Shown here piece after piece: positions 44,335 through 53,441 of a stretch of DNA of 64,000 bases. The notes below the pieces were generated by a model. It ran no database searches. It was not told the DNA's origin and saw nothing but the letters and a program-made list of their open reading frames with translations. Made by a program: the position numbers and the translations under genes. The number at the start of each line of letters is the position of its first letter. The stretch's first letter is position 1. Origin of the DNA: Alteriqipengyuania halimionae (GTDB lineage: Bacteria; Pseudomonadota; Alphaproteobacteria; Sphingomonadales; Sphingomonadaceae); NCBI RefSeq assembly GCF_009827575.1, contig NZ_WTYR01000001.1, forward strand, positions 2,081,001 to 2,145,000. The letters run 5' to 3'.

Positions 44335-47300
44335 TTAGAACTCGCCGACCACGCCCACGCGCGCCGTGGTGCTCTTGCCGCCGGCATAGGAGACGCCCGC
44401 GGTGATCGCGAAGGGTTCCTCGGTGTTGGCCCGCGCGGCGATCGATGCGCCGATGGCGGCCTGCCCGCGATAGACCGAGGTGTTGGCGGTGTAGCTGACC
44501 CGGCCCGGTGCCGACGGCATCGGCGCGGCGGTCAGCGCGACCGAGGCGGCGATCCCGCGATTGTTGGCAAGCCGCTCGCTCGCCGCGATCTGATAGAGAT
44601 CGAAGACGTTGCCTTCGAGCGAGGACAGCCGCCCGTCCATCCCGTCGAACCGGCTGAGGTCGAACGTGGTGGTCCCCAGATTGCCCTGCGCGTCGGTGGT
44701 GACGAGCGAGACCGGGCCGGACTGGCGGGCATTGCTTTCATCGGACGCAATCCCGGCGAAGGTATAGGTGCTCTGGCTGGAGCCGAGTGCGATCTGATTG
44801 GCCTGGGTTGCGACCGCGCCATTGCCGATCGCCACGGCGCCATCCGCAGTGGCCTGGGCGGCATTGCCCATCGCGATCGCACCCACGCCCACCGCATTGT
44901 TGGTGTTGCCGAGCGCCAGTGCACCATTGCCGGTGGCAATATTGTCCTTGCCGATCGCGACCGCGCCTTCGCCGGTTGCGACGTTGGGATCGCCGATCGC
45001 GACGGCCCCGTTGCCCGAGGCGATGTTGCGCGATCCGATCGAGACCGCCGCCCCGTCCTTCGCCGTCGCCTGGTAACCCATCGCGACCGATTCGGTGCCG
45101 CTCGCCGTGCTGCCCCAGCCGATGGCCATCGCGTTCTGCCCGCTCATGTCCGGCGAATTGTCGGTGCCGAAACCCAGCGCGGCGAAGCGTTCGGTGTTGG
45201 CATCGGCGCTTTGCTGGGCGGTGGTCGCCTGCTCGATCGCCTGGTCGGCAGTGCCTTGCGCCGTGGCCGCATTGGCGAGGGCCGTGTCTGCAGTTTCCTG
45301 CGCTTCCTCGGCACCCGAGCCGGCCTGTTGCGCCATGTCCTGCGCGGCCAGCGCTTCGGCACGGGCCGAACTGGCTTCCGACCTCGCAAGATCGGCAGTT
45401 TCCTGGGCATCGGCAGCATTCCCGAGAGCCGTATCGGCCGTCTGCTGCGCCACGTCGGCGCTGTTCTGCGCAGCGGCGGCGGCATCGGCATTCGCTGCGA
45501 TCTGCGTGTCCTGCACGTCGTTTTCGGCCAGCGCCTGATCGGCCGTATCCTGCGCGGTTTGCGCATTGGCGAGTGCAGTATCGGCGGTGTCCTGCGCCGC
45601 ATCGGCGGCGTCCTGCGCGGCAGCAGCGGCCTCGGCATTCGCCGCGATCTGCGTATCCTGCGCGTCGTTCTCGGCCAGCGCCTGATCGGCACTGTCCTGT
45701 GCGGTCTGCGCATTGGCGAGCGCGGTGTCGGCGGTGCCCTGCGCCGCATTGGCGGCGTCCTGCGCGTCGGCGGCAGCGGAAGCATTGTCCGCGATCCGCG
45801 TATCCTGCGCGTCGTTCTCGACCAGCGCCAGATCGGCGCTGTCCTGCGCGGTCTGCGCATTGGCGAGCGCGGTGTCGGCGGTGCCCTGCGCCGCATCGGC
45901 GGCGTCCTGCGCGTCGGCGGCGGCGGAAGCATTGTCCGCGATCCGCGTGTCCTGCGCGTCGTTCTCGGCCAGCGCCTGATCGGCCGTATCCTGCGCCGCC
46001 TCGGCGATGGTTTGCGCGGTCCCGGCACTGGCGAGCGCTTCGTCCGCGGTCCCCTGAGCGGCTTCCGCCGTTCCCTGCGCCGTGGCGGCATTGGCCAGCG
46101 CCTGGTCCGCCGTATCCTGAGCGGCGTTCGCAGATGACTGCGCCGTCGCGGCAGCGGCGGCCACGGTATTCAGCTGGCCGAGATTGACCGCGTCGGTCGC
46201 ATCGGTCCCTGCTGCGACATTGACGATCTGCCGCTGCAAGTCCGCGCTGCCCACCGAGACCGTGTTCGCCCGCGTCGCCACCGAGCCGTAGCCCAGCGCG
46301 ACCGCGCCAGCTATGCCGGAATCGACGCGCGACTGGGCGCCGAGGGCGAGCGACCCTGTCGCATCGCCCAATACTTCGGACCCGTATCCCAGTGCGACGC
46401 CGTATTCGCTGTCAGCATCGCTTTGTGCCCCGATCGCGGTAGAATATGTATCGCCTGCTCGGCTTGAATAGCCGATGGCTGTGCCATAACTCGCGTTTAC
46501 GCTGCTGTCTGCGCCCGTCGCGGTACTATAGTCGGACAATGCCGAGCTGTTCACGCCTGTAGCGGTGCTGCTCTTACCGGTTGCTGAGCTGAAGGTACCA
46601 GTTGCCGTACTGTTTTCGCCGCTGGCCTCGCTGAATGCGCCTGTGGCGGTGCTGGCATATTGGCTCGCCTCGCTGCTTAGACCTGTGGCAGTGCTGTAGT
46701 CGCCGGTCGCTTCGCTGCGCCGGCCGATCGCCTGGGAGGTGGACCCGCTTGCCACTGCCGCACCGCCCGTCCCACCGAAGACGATATAGGGACTGCTGCC
46801 GCCACCGGCATCGGCGACCAGCGCCTGAACCTGTCCCAGCGTGGCCGCATCGCTGGTGGCCACGCCCTCTGCCACATTGACGATGCGACGGGTGATCACG
46901 TCGGCCCCATCGAGCTTTTCGTCGTCATTGATATCGACCGAGCCGTCGGCACCGACGGAAACGGTGTCGGCTTCGGTGGCCTGCGAGTTATGCCCCAGCG
47001 CCACGGAATTGGTCGCATCGGCGGCGACGGTCGCATCCGCCCCGAGCGCAGTGCTGAGCTCCGCACCAGCCTCGCTGAAATAGCCTGTGGCGGTGCTGTA
47101 GTGGCCGCTCGCCTTGCTGAAAACGCCTGTGGCGGTGCCTGCGTAGCTCGCCTCGCTGTACGCGCCTGTAGCGGTGGCCACATCGACTCCCGAGCTGAAC
47201 ATGCCTGTAGCGGTGCTCAGCCTGCCTGCCGAGCTATTCGCGCCTGTAGCGGTGCTGAATCCGCCGGTGGCCTTGCTATCTGCGCCTGTGGCGGTGCTGG

Positions 47301-48918
47301 CAAGTTCGCTCGCCTCGCTGCTTCGACCTGTGGCGGTGCTCGATCCGCCGGCCGCTTTGCTGCCCCGGCCGATCGCCTGGTCGGAGGGCCCGCTTGCCAC
47401 TGCTGCATCGCCGCTCCCGCCGACGGCAAAATAGTCGAGGCTGGCCGTCGCGGCTTCGACCTGTCCCAGCGTCGCCGCATCGCTGGCGTCCAAGCCGTCG
47501 GCCACATTGACGATGCGGCGGGTGATCACGTCGGCCCCATCGATCCGTCCGTCGCCATTGGCATCGACCGAGCCGTCGGCACCGACGGACACGGTGTTTG
47601 CTTCGGTGGCCTGCGAGTTCTGCCCCAGCGCCACAGCCCGAGCTGCAGCGGCGGCCACGGTCGCATTGGCCCCTAGCGCCACGCCTCCAGTTGCGAGCGC
47701 CTCACCATTGGCACCGAGCGCAGTGCTGAATGTCTCGGTCGCGCGGCTCCCGGTTCCCGTCGCGGTGGAATATTCGCCCACCGCCGAACTGTCATATCCC
47801 GTTGCCGTGCTCGATCTCGCTGGCGCCCAAGAATATGCGCCGATTGCGGTGGACTCGATCGACTCGGCTTCGCTTCCAGCCCCCATCGCCGTGCTGTATT
47901 GGCCCGTCGCCTTGCTGAAATGACCAACAGCTGAAGCCTGGGTGCCAGTGGCCCGACTTTCCGATCCTATAGCGACGGACAATTCGCCGCTTGCCACCGC
48001 TGCCGCACCCGCACCGTTGATTGCCACATAAGGACTGCCCGTTGCGCTATCGGCAATCGCCCGGACCTGCCCCAGCGTAGCCGCATCGCTGTCATCGACG
48101 CCGTCGGCCACGTTGACGATGCGGCGGGTCAGGACGTCGTCAGCATTGATCGTCCCGTCGCCATTGATATCGACCGACCCGTCGGCACCGACGGAGACGG
48201 TGTTGCTTTCGGTGGCCTGCGAACGCGCGCCCAAGGCTACGGAAAACTCCGCCCCGGCCGCCGTCGTGGCACCGAAGCCCAGGGCCGCGCTTACCTCTCC
48301 ATTCGCTCGGCTGCGATATCCCGCTGCCAGGGCGTAATCGCCCGCTGCCGAGCTCAGATAGCCGACAGCCGTCCCCCCTTCTCCCGCTGCATTGCTCGAG
48401 GCGCCGTATGCCGCACTGGCCAGTCCGCCTGCGCTGCTGTCGGCCCCCGTGGCCGTGCTGCTGTTTCCTGTCGCCCAGCTGTTCTGGCCGGTTGCGGTCG
48501 CGTTCGCGGCAGTGGCCCGGCTGTTCTGGCCGGTTGCCGTCGCATAGGCGGAGTTTGCTGTGCTGCCCGCGCCCGTGGCTGTGCTCTTCTCCCCGAGTGC
48601 CCAAGCATTGGTACCGATCGCCGTACTTTCGGTCTTCGTCGCATTGGCACTGGCACCGATCGCGGTCGTGCTGCTGGCGGTAGCGTGGCTGTTGTGTCCG
48701 ATCGCGGTCGCGAGGCTGGCGTTGGCCTTGCTGAGCACGCCGACGGCAGTTGTCTTGCCAGCGCTCGCTTCGGCATCGGTTCCGCATTCGGTCGCCGTTT
48801 CCTCGGTGCCTTCGTTGCAATCGGGCGTCTCGTCCGCCGCGGCGGGGGAAGCGACGACGCACAGGGCGGCGAGGCTGGTGCTTGCGAGGAGCAGGCGGGT
48901 GGTGGCGGTGCGGGTCAT
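44335..48918 (-). CDS. Trimeric autotransporter adhesin (YadA-like) with EF-hand-like insertions
   Basis: A 1527-residue surface adhesin. Signal peptide (LLLASTSLAALCVVASPAAAD), then a head built from many 14-residue YadA repeats (A-x-G-x-x-S-x-A-x-G-x-x-S-x type) at roughly 50-990. Neck motifs RRIVNVADG..DAATLGQV occur four times, followed by an Ala/Gln-rich coiled-coil stalk (~1000-1220), more head repeats, a QIALGSSQSTYTFAGI segment and a YadA anchor of about 70 residues at the end. Three necks are preceded by Asp-rich 12-residue loops (residues 250, 452, 662) that match EF-hand calcium positions. It sits 49 bp downstream of the cyclase gene. Confidence 0.93.
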   Translation of the reverse strand: MTRTATTRLLLASTSLAALCVVASPAAADETPDCNEGTEETATECGTDAEASAGKTTAVGVLSKANASLATAIGHNSHATASSTTAIGASANATKTESTAIGTNAWALGEKSTATGAGSTANSAYATATGQNSRATAANATATGQNSWATGNSSTATGADSSAGGLASAAYGASSNAAGEGGTAVGYLSSAAGDYALAAGYRSRANGEVSAALGFGATTAAGAEFSVALGARSQATESNTVSVGADGSVDINGDGTINADDVLTRRIVNVADGVDDSDAATLGQVRAIADSATGSPYVAINGAGAAAVASGELSVAIGSESRATGTQASAVGHFSKATGQYSTAMGAGSEAESIESTAIGAYSWAPARSSTATGYDSSAVGEYSTATGTGSRATETFSTALGANGEALATGGVALGANATVAAAAARAVALGQNSQATEANTVSVGADGSVDANGDGRIDGADVITRRIVNVADGLDASDAATLGQVEAATASLDYFAVGGSGDAAVASGPSDQAIGRGSKAAGGSSTATGRSSEASELASTATGADSKATGGFSTATGANSSAGRLSTATGMFSSGVDVATATGAYSEASYAGTATGVFSKASGHYSTATGYFSEAGAELSTALGADATVAADATNSVALGHNSQATEADTVSVGADGSVDINDDEKLDGADVITRRIVNVAEGVATSDAATLGQVQALVADAGGGSSPYIVFGGTGGAAVASGSTSQAIGRRSEATGDYSTATGLSSEASQYASTATGAFSEASGENSTATGTFSSATGKSSTATGVNSSALSDYSTATGADSSVNASYGTAIGYSSRAGDTYSTAIGAQSDADSEYGVALGYGSEVLGDATGSLALGAQSRVDSGIAGAVALGYGSVATRANTVSVGSADLQRQIVNVAAGTDATDAVNLGQLNTVAAAAATAQSSANAAQDTADQALANAATAQGTAEAAQGTADEALASAGTAQTIAEAAQDTADQALAENDAQDTRIADNASAAADAQDAADAAQGTADTALANAQTAQDSADLALVENDAQDTRIADNASAAADAQDAANAAQGTADTALANAQTAQDSADQALAENDAQDTQIAANAEAAAAAQDAADAAQDTADTALANAQTAQDTADQALAENDVQDTQIAANADAAAAAQNSADVAQQTADTALGNAADAQETADLARSEASSARAEALAAQDMAQQAGSGAEEAQETADTALANAATAQGTADQAIEQATTAQQSADANTERFAALGFGTDNSPDMSGQNAMAIGWGSTASGTESVAMGYQATAKDGAAVSIGSRNIASGNGAVAIGDPNVATGEGAVAIGKDNIATGNGALALGNTNNAVGVGAIAMGNAAQATADGAVAIGNGAVATQANQIALGSSQSTYTFAGIASDESNARQSGPVSLVTTDAQGNLGTTTFDLSRFDGMDGRLSSLEGNVFDLYQIAASERLANNRGIAASVALTAAPMPSAPGRVSYTANTSVYRGQAAIGASIAARANTEEPFAITAGVSYAGGKSTTARVGVVGEF
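45517..46090 (-). repeat. 147-bp tandem repeats in the autotransporter stalk
   Basis: About four in-frame copies; a shared anchor (start of GTCGTT on plus) recurs at 45517, 45664, 45811 and 45958, exactly 147 bp apart. Each encodes 49 residues, that is seven heptads, so changes in copy number would keep the coiled-coil register. Confidence 0.85.
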
Positions 48919-48967
48919 GTCGTGTCTCCGTGACGATGGAAAAAAGGTATGAAGTCGGATGCGCGGG

Positions 48968-49813
48968 TCAGCGCCCGCGAATGGGTGCTCCGGGAAGGTG
49001 CGCGACAATGCGCAGCGGGCCGCCGCTGCCGCCGCGGATCTTCATCGGCAGCGCAATGACGGTGGCGCCGGTTGCGGGCAGGCGGTCGAGCTGCGCGACA
49101 TTCTCGAACCCCGGCACATTGGCCGCGGCGAGGATGCGATGCGCCATGAAGTCGGTGGACTGGCCGCGATCGAGGCTGGCGGTGTCGATGCCGACCGCAC
49201 CGACCGAGCGTTCCTCGACCAGGAAGCGGGCGAGCTCGGGAGAGAGGCCGGGAAAATGCAGTTTGGGCACGGCAGCCGCGCCGCGCTCCGCCGTGCCGAG
49301 ATAGGCGGCCTTGTCGGGCCAGAATCTCGAGAAGCCGGTGCGCACCAGCAGGATCGCGCCATCGGGCAGGCGGCCATGTTCGGCCTCCCAAGCGCGCAGG
49401 TCGTCGACCGAGACGAGGTAGTCGCGGTCCGCCGCCGACTGTTCGGTCACATCGAGCACGAAAACAGGGCCGATCAGACGACTGATTGACACCTCGTGCG
49501 TCGCCTGTCCGCCCTCTGCAAAGTGGATCGGGGCATCGAGGTGGGTGCCGCCATGTTCGGCGGTGAAGATGTTGTAGGCGCTGTAATGCCAGCCGCCTTC
49601 GGTCTCGCCATGGGCCACTTCCTCCAGCCGGAATTCGGCGGCTGTGGGCCAGAAAATGCCGTCTTCGTCGGCATCGTGCGTCAGGTCGACGAAACTGCCG
49701 CCGGCCAGCGCGAAAGGCGCCGGAACCGGTGGTTTTGCCGCGCATCCGGCCAGCGCAATTGCACCGGCCACGGCCAAAAGGCGCGCCCCGGCGCGCAGGT
49801 TTGAAGCACTCAC
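48968..49813 (-). CDS. Cyclase-family (kynurenine formamidase-like) lipoprotein
   Basis: About 281 residues with a lipoprotein signal (lipobox LAGC near residue 24). The PF04199 metal-hydrolase motif is clear: TAEHGGTHLDAPIHF, plus SFVDLTHDADEDG before it and GIDTASLDRG after it. Family members hydrolyse N-formylkynurenine, isatin or related amides and cyclic compounds; being lipidated and envelope-located is unusual for that group. GTG at 49813 gives a normal-length signal peptide; ATG at 49855 is an alternative that adds 14 residues. The autotransporter gene follows after 49 bp. Confidence 0.83.
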   Translation of the reverse strand: MSASNLRAGARLLAVAGAIALAGCAAKPPVPAPFALAGGSFVDLTHDADEDGIFWPTAAEFRLEEVAHGETEGGWHYSAYNIFTAEHGGTHLDAPIHFAEGGQATHEVSISRLIGPVFVLDVTEQSAADRDYLVSVDDLRAWEAEHGRLPDGAILLVRTGFSRFWPDKAAYLGTAERGAAAVPKLHFPGLSPELARFLVEERSVGAVGIDTASLDRGQSTDFMAHRILAAANVPGFENVAQLDRLPATGATVIALPMKIRGGSGGPLRIVAHLPGAPIRGR

Positions 49814-49852
49814 GGCGACCCCCGATCGTCTTGCCCAATCATGTCCGAGTGA

Positions 49853-49885
49853 CATTCGGAGGCCTGTCTCCCGGGCCCCCGAATG
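49853..49885. other. Inverted repeat upstream of the cyclase gene
   Basis: CATTCGG and CCGAATG, with GGCC pairs inside, can form a hairpin in the leader of the cyclase-autotransporter transcript. It covers the alternative ATG at 49855, which favours the later GTG as the start. Function unknown. Confidence 0.35.
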
Positions 49886-50125
49886 CCGCCCCCTCGGAGC
49901 CGCAAAGGCTCCTGTCCGCCCCAAGGGTGCGAGTATGCATTGCCGGGCGCAACGATCGGATGCCGAGTTGCAACTGGGGGTGCTGAGCTGCAGAATTAAG
50001 CGGATTTTAACGCGGAGAACGGCGTGTTCGGGGCATTGACGGCGCGAAGATGTTTCCCATTGGCGCGCCACAGCTTATGAGATTGATTCGCAATCTTTCC
50101 TTCCACCCGAGTTCGCAGGCAAAAC

Positions 50126-51103
50126 ATGGGTTTCGAACATCGCTATCCCAAAGTGGAAATGCACACCGGCACGCATCCGCGCCTCGGCAGCGGTGTCGCG
50201 GTGTGGGAATTCGACGAGCTGCCCGAGATGCTCGGCCCCGATTGCTGGGCAGTGGTGGCGGCCCGCCTGCTCATGTCGCACAATTTCGAGCCGGGTCTCG
50301 CCGCAATGCTCGAATTCATCGGCCGCTCGGCGCGCGCTGACAGAGCCTGGGTGCTCCGTTTCAACCACGATCTCACGACGATGCGAAACACCAATGAATG
50401 GTGCGCCAGCGGGATCACGTCGCATGTCGAGGATCTGCAGGACGTCCCCGTTACCATGCTCGGCGACATGCTGCTGCCGCTCAAAGAAGGGCAGGCGCTG
50501 GCGATCAACGATATCGAATTGCTCGGACGCGGGATGCGCGCGATGCAGCGCGAGTTCCGCCTGCAGGGTATTCGCAGCACGCTGACGGTACCGGTGATGG
50601 CGGAAGAAGGGTTGATCGCCTTGATCGGCCTCGATTGCACCCGTCAGCAGCGCGACTGGACCGAAAGCGAAGTGCACGCACTCACCCAGATTGCCGCCCT
50701 GATCGGTGTCAGCCGGATCGAGGGAGCGGCGCTGACGCGCGAACGGATCGCGCCAGAAACCGATGCCTTGGCACGGCTTTACCTGCGCAGCGGACATTCG
50801 GCGCGCGGCGTCGATCCCGAGGATATCTGCGCGGTCGAGGCCGATGGCAGCGGCACGATGATCCACCTGGCGAGCGGGGAGACCGTCCCGGACGACCGCC
50901 CGTTGCGCTGGTGGCATTCGGTCCTGCCCGCGCACCTGTTCCTGCGCACCCATCGTTCGGCCATCGCCAATCTGCGCCAGGTCGATCGCTTCCAGAAGCG
51001 CCACCGTGGGCAGGACCTCGAACTCGTGCTCAAAGGCACCGGCCATCGCAGCCCCGTAGCCCGGGCACAGGCTCCCGAATTGCGGCGACGGCTGGGCGTC
51101 TGA
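50126..51103 (+). CDS. GAF-LytTR transcriptional regulator
   Basis: A 325-residue regulator. Residues 45-205 form a GAF-like sensor (HNFEPGLAAMLEFIGRSARADRAWVLRF, TLTVPVMAEEGLIALIGLDC). Residues 225-320 are a LytTR DNA-binding domain: ICAVEADGSGTMIHLASGE, LPAHLFLRTHRSAIANLRQV and the LELVLKGTGHRSPVARA strand pair. There is no phosphoacceptor domain, so a ligand or redox signal to the GAF domain is likely. It is divergent from the cyclase-autotransporter pair and convergent with the curlin-repeat unit, placing it between two sets of surface genes. Confidence 0.85.
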   Translation: MGFEHRYPKVEMHTGTHPRLGSGVAVWEFDELPEMLGPDCWAVVAARLLMSHNFEPGLAAMLEFIGRSARADRAWVLRFNHDLTTMRNTNEWCASGITSHVEDLQDVPVTMLGDMLLPLKEGQALAINDIELLGRGMRAMQREFRLQGIRSTLTVPVMAEEGLIALIGLDCTRQQRDWTESEVHALTQIAALIGVSRIEGAALTRERIAPETDALARLYLRSGHSARGVDPEDICAVEADGSGTMIHLASGETVPDDRPLRWWHSVLPAHLFLRTHRSAIANLRQVDRFQKRHRGQDLELVLKGTGHRSPVARAQAPELRRRLGV

Positions 51104-51124
51104 CCCGCGCCCGAGCCGGCGATG

Positions 51125-51367
51125 CTATTTCGACGAAGGCAGGTCTAGTATCGTCTGCGCGCCGGAGCGACTGTCGTTGACGGTCAGCCGTAGCCCTTCC
51201 GGGGTGGTGTCGAATTCGATCGTGCCACCCTGCGTGATGACGAGGCCGTGACGGGCCGCACCGGCATCGACACAGAACGACCCGTCGAACTCGCCGCAAC
51301 CCGCCATGCCCGAGGGCACGGCGGCGACGACAGCGGCCATAACCGCCAGCGCGATGCTACTTTTCAT
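51125..51367 (-). CDS. Small secreted protein at the end of the curlin-repeat unit
   Basis: An 80-residue protein: signal peptide (MKSSIALAVMAAVVAAVPSGMAG), two cysteines in CGEFDGSFCV that could form a disulfide, then beta-prone sequence (LVITQGGTIEFDTTPEGLRLTV). It is not recognised. Its ATG lies 11 bp inside the curlin-repeat gene and a GGAGA site precedes it, so the two are coupled. Position and size recall curli accessory proteins such as CsgC/CsgH, but sequence identity to them is not evident. Confidence 0.65.
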   Translation of the reverse strand: MKSSIALAVMAAVVAAVPSGMAGCGEFDGSFCVDAGAARHGLVITQGGTIEFDTTPEGLRLTVNDSRSGAQTILDLPSSK

Positions 51368-53402
51368 CTCGGGTCTCCCCGCCATTCTGCACGATGGAAA
51401 AGCCGCCACCGCCCTCGGCCGGGCCGGAATAGGAGATGCTGAAGCTGTTGTTGTCGCCGTTCTGCGTGATGCTCACATCGTAACCGCTCCCGCTTTGCAC
51501 CACATCGACGGCATTGCCGTCGCCATTCTGGATTACGGTCGCGCCCAGCTCGCTGCCGCGCTGTTCGTAGGCGATCTCGTTTTCCTCTCCCTGCTGCTGC
51601 AGCTCGGCCTGGATATTGCCACTCCCTTCCGCGAGCTGGCTCATGCGGACCGTGTTGAGGTCGCCGGCCATCTGCACATTCGCGGTGATGCCGTTGCCCG
51701 CACCCGACTGGTTTATCCGGCCGTCATTCTCTTTCCCCGATTGCGTGAGCGACGCGCTTCGCACGGTACCCGGTCCCGATTGCTCGATCCGGGCCGTGTT
51801 CTGCACATCGTCGCTCTGGTCGATATCGGCTTCGACGGTTCCGGTGGACGGCGTGGGATTGTCCTGCTTGATCCGGGCACTGTTATTGGGCGAGATCTGG
51901 TCGATCGCGGCGATGGTGCCGCCGCTCGTCTGTTCGATGCGGGCGGAGTTGTTGTCGGTTCCGCTGCCGGCCTTCACCGAGGCTTCGCTTGCCGCGCCCG
52001 ATCCGGTCTGCGTGATGCGGCTCTCGTTCGCATTGCCGTTCTGGTCGATCTGCGCTTTCAGCGAAGGACCGTCCTGCGCGATCGTGGCTTTGCCGCGCAT
52101 GCCGGGCTGGGTGATAGTGGCGTTGCTGCCGGTTCCGCCACTGGCGCGGGTCTGCCGCGCCTCGGCACTGTTGGCACTGCCGCCCTGGTCGATATCGACC
52201 GTGTCCGTGCCGGACCCGGCGTCGACCTTCTGTTCCACCAGCGCCTCGTTCTCGTCGGTGCCATCGGTCGACTGGTCGATCCCGGCGACGCTCCCTCCGC
52301 CCGCGCCGCTTTGCTTGATCACGGCTGAGTGGGTCTGGCCGGTCTGGTCGATGTCGGCCTCGTTGCCTCCTCCTGCGCCCGTCTGTTCGACGGTGCCCCG
52401 CAGGCTGCGCGACGATCCGCCTTCCTGGTCTATCTGCGCCTTGTTGGCGGGCGAGTCCTTCTGAAGCACCACGGCATCGCCGTCGCTCCCGTTCTGGTTG
52501 ATTGAGCTGACATTGCCATGCGCACCATCCTGCACCACGCGCACCTGCGACTTGGTGCCCGACTGGGTCACACCCGCTTCCTGCCTGCCCGCGTCGGATC
52601 GTTGCGTGATCTCGGTCTCGTTGTTCGCACCGTCGATATCGGTGTCGGCACCGCTTCCGCTGCCGCTGCCCGCCTGGACGATCTTTGCGCGACTTCCCGG
52701 CCCGTTCTTGATCGCGACCGACGCCTTTGCGCCGGGCTGGGTCTGCAAGACCAGTCCGGTGCTGTCTCCCCCTTGCGACAAGGTGACGTCGGCCTGCGTC
52801 GCGCTGGCACGCTGGATGATCTCGCTGCGGTGATCGTGCCCTGCCAGAGTGTGGGTCTGTTCGGCGCCGGTACCGCCGCCATCCAGATTGGCCCGCTGGA
52901 TGCCGAGCGAGAAATTGCTGTCGCCCTGCTGGTTGATCGCGACCGTGCCCTTGTCACCGCGCTGGTCGATATAGGCTGTGCTATCGGTGGAGAGCGCGCT
53001 GTCATTGCCGAATGCGATCGTCGCCGACGCGCCATCGGCTCCGTCACCGGTGTCATCGGCCTGGCGGATTGCCCCCGCGTTGCCGTTACCCGAAAGGTCT
53101 ATCCGCGCGGTCGACCCACGCCCCTTCTGGTAGATGCCACTGGCCGGATCGGGCTCGATGCTTTCGCCGGTGAAGGCCTCGATCGCGGGCACCTCTTCGA
53201 GCGGACCGGTATCGCCGGACTTGCGCACGATCTTTGCGGTGCTGGTTTTGCGGGTCACTTCCCCCTCCTGCCGGACCGATTGGTCGGCATCCTGAGCATC
53301 TGCCTGGCTCGGTTCGGCCGAGCGTGCCTGGCCGCAAGCAGCCAGGCTCAGCGCCAGGGCACATGCGCCCGTTTGGGTGGCGAGTTGTGTCGAAAGTTTC
53401 AT
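51357..53402 (-). CDS. Large curlin-repeat lipoprotein (putative lipid-anchored functional amyloid)
   Basis: A 681-residue protein. Signal with lipobox LAAC (MKLSTQLATQTGACALALSLAACGQ), a charged segment to about residue 95, then some 30 degenerate repeats of the curlin type (N-x-A-x-I-x-Q-x-G), for example NKAQIDQEG, NSARIEQTSG, NTARIEQSG and NESRITQTG, continuing to the C-terminus (VSITQNGDNNSFSISYSG). CsgA has five such repeats in about 130 residues, so this is several times longer, and CsgA is not lipidated. No CsgB, E, F or G gene is in the window. A strong GAGGAGG site precedes the ATG. Confidence 0.82.
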   Translation of the reverse strand: MKLSTQLATQTGACALALSLAACGQARSAEPSQADAQDADQSVRQEGEVTRKTSTAKIVRKSGDTGPLEEVPAIEAFTGESIEPDPASGIYQKGRGSTARIDLSGNGNAGAIRQADDTGDGADGASATIAFGNDSALSTDSTAYIDQRGDKGTVAINQQGDSNFSLGIQRANLDGGGTGAEQTHTLAGHDHRSEIIQRASATQADVTLSQGGDSTGLVLQTQPGAKASVAIKNGPGSRAKIVQAGSGSGSGADTDIDGANNETEITQRSDAGRQEAGVTQSGTKSQVRVVQDGAHGNVSSINQNGSDGDAVVLQKDSPANKAQIDQEGGSSRSLRGTVEQTGAGGGNEADIDQTGQTHSAVIKQSGAGGGSVAGIDQSTDGTDENEALVEQKVDAGSGTDTVDIDQGGSANSAEARQTRASGGTGSNATITQPGMRGKATIAQDGPSLKAQIDQNGNANESRITQTGSGAASEASVKAGSGTDNNSARIEQTSGGTIAAIDQISPNNSARIKQDNPTPSTGTVEADIDQSDDVQNTARIEQSGPGTVRSASLTQSGKENDGRINQSGAGNGITANVQMAGDLNTVRMSQLAEGSGNIQAELQQQGEENEIAYEQRGSELGATVIQNGDGNAVDVVQSGSGYDVSITQNGDNNSFSISYSGPAEGGGGFSIVQNGGETRDEK

Positions 53403-53441
53403 TGTGTCCTCCTCTGCTGGACGTGACCTCCCTTGAGTGCG

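Noticed and set aside
45517-46090. Possible CRISPR-like array
   Set aside because: The repeats are 147 bp, contiguous and in frame within a coding sequence, with no spacers.
44161-46137. 658-codon plus-strand open frame with regular GIG/RIG repeats
   Set aside because: The repeat pattern is the mirror of the autotransporter head and stalk repeats; no signal, start site or domain of its own.
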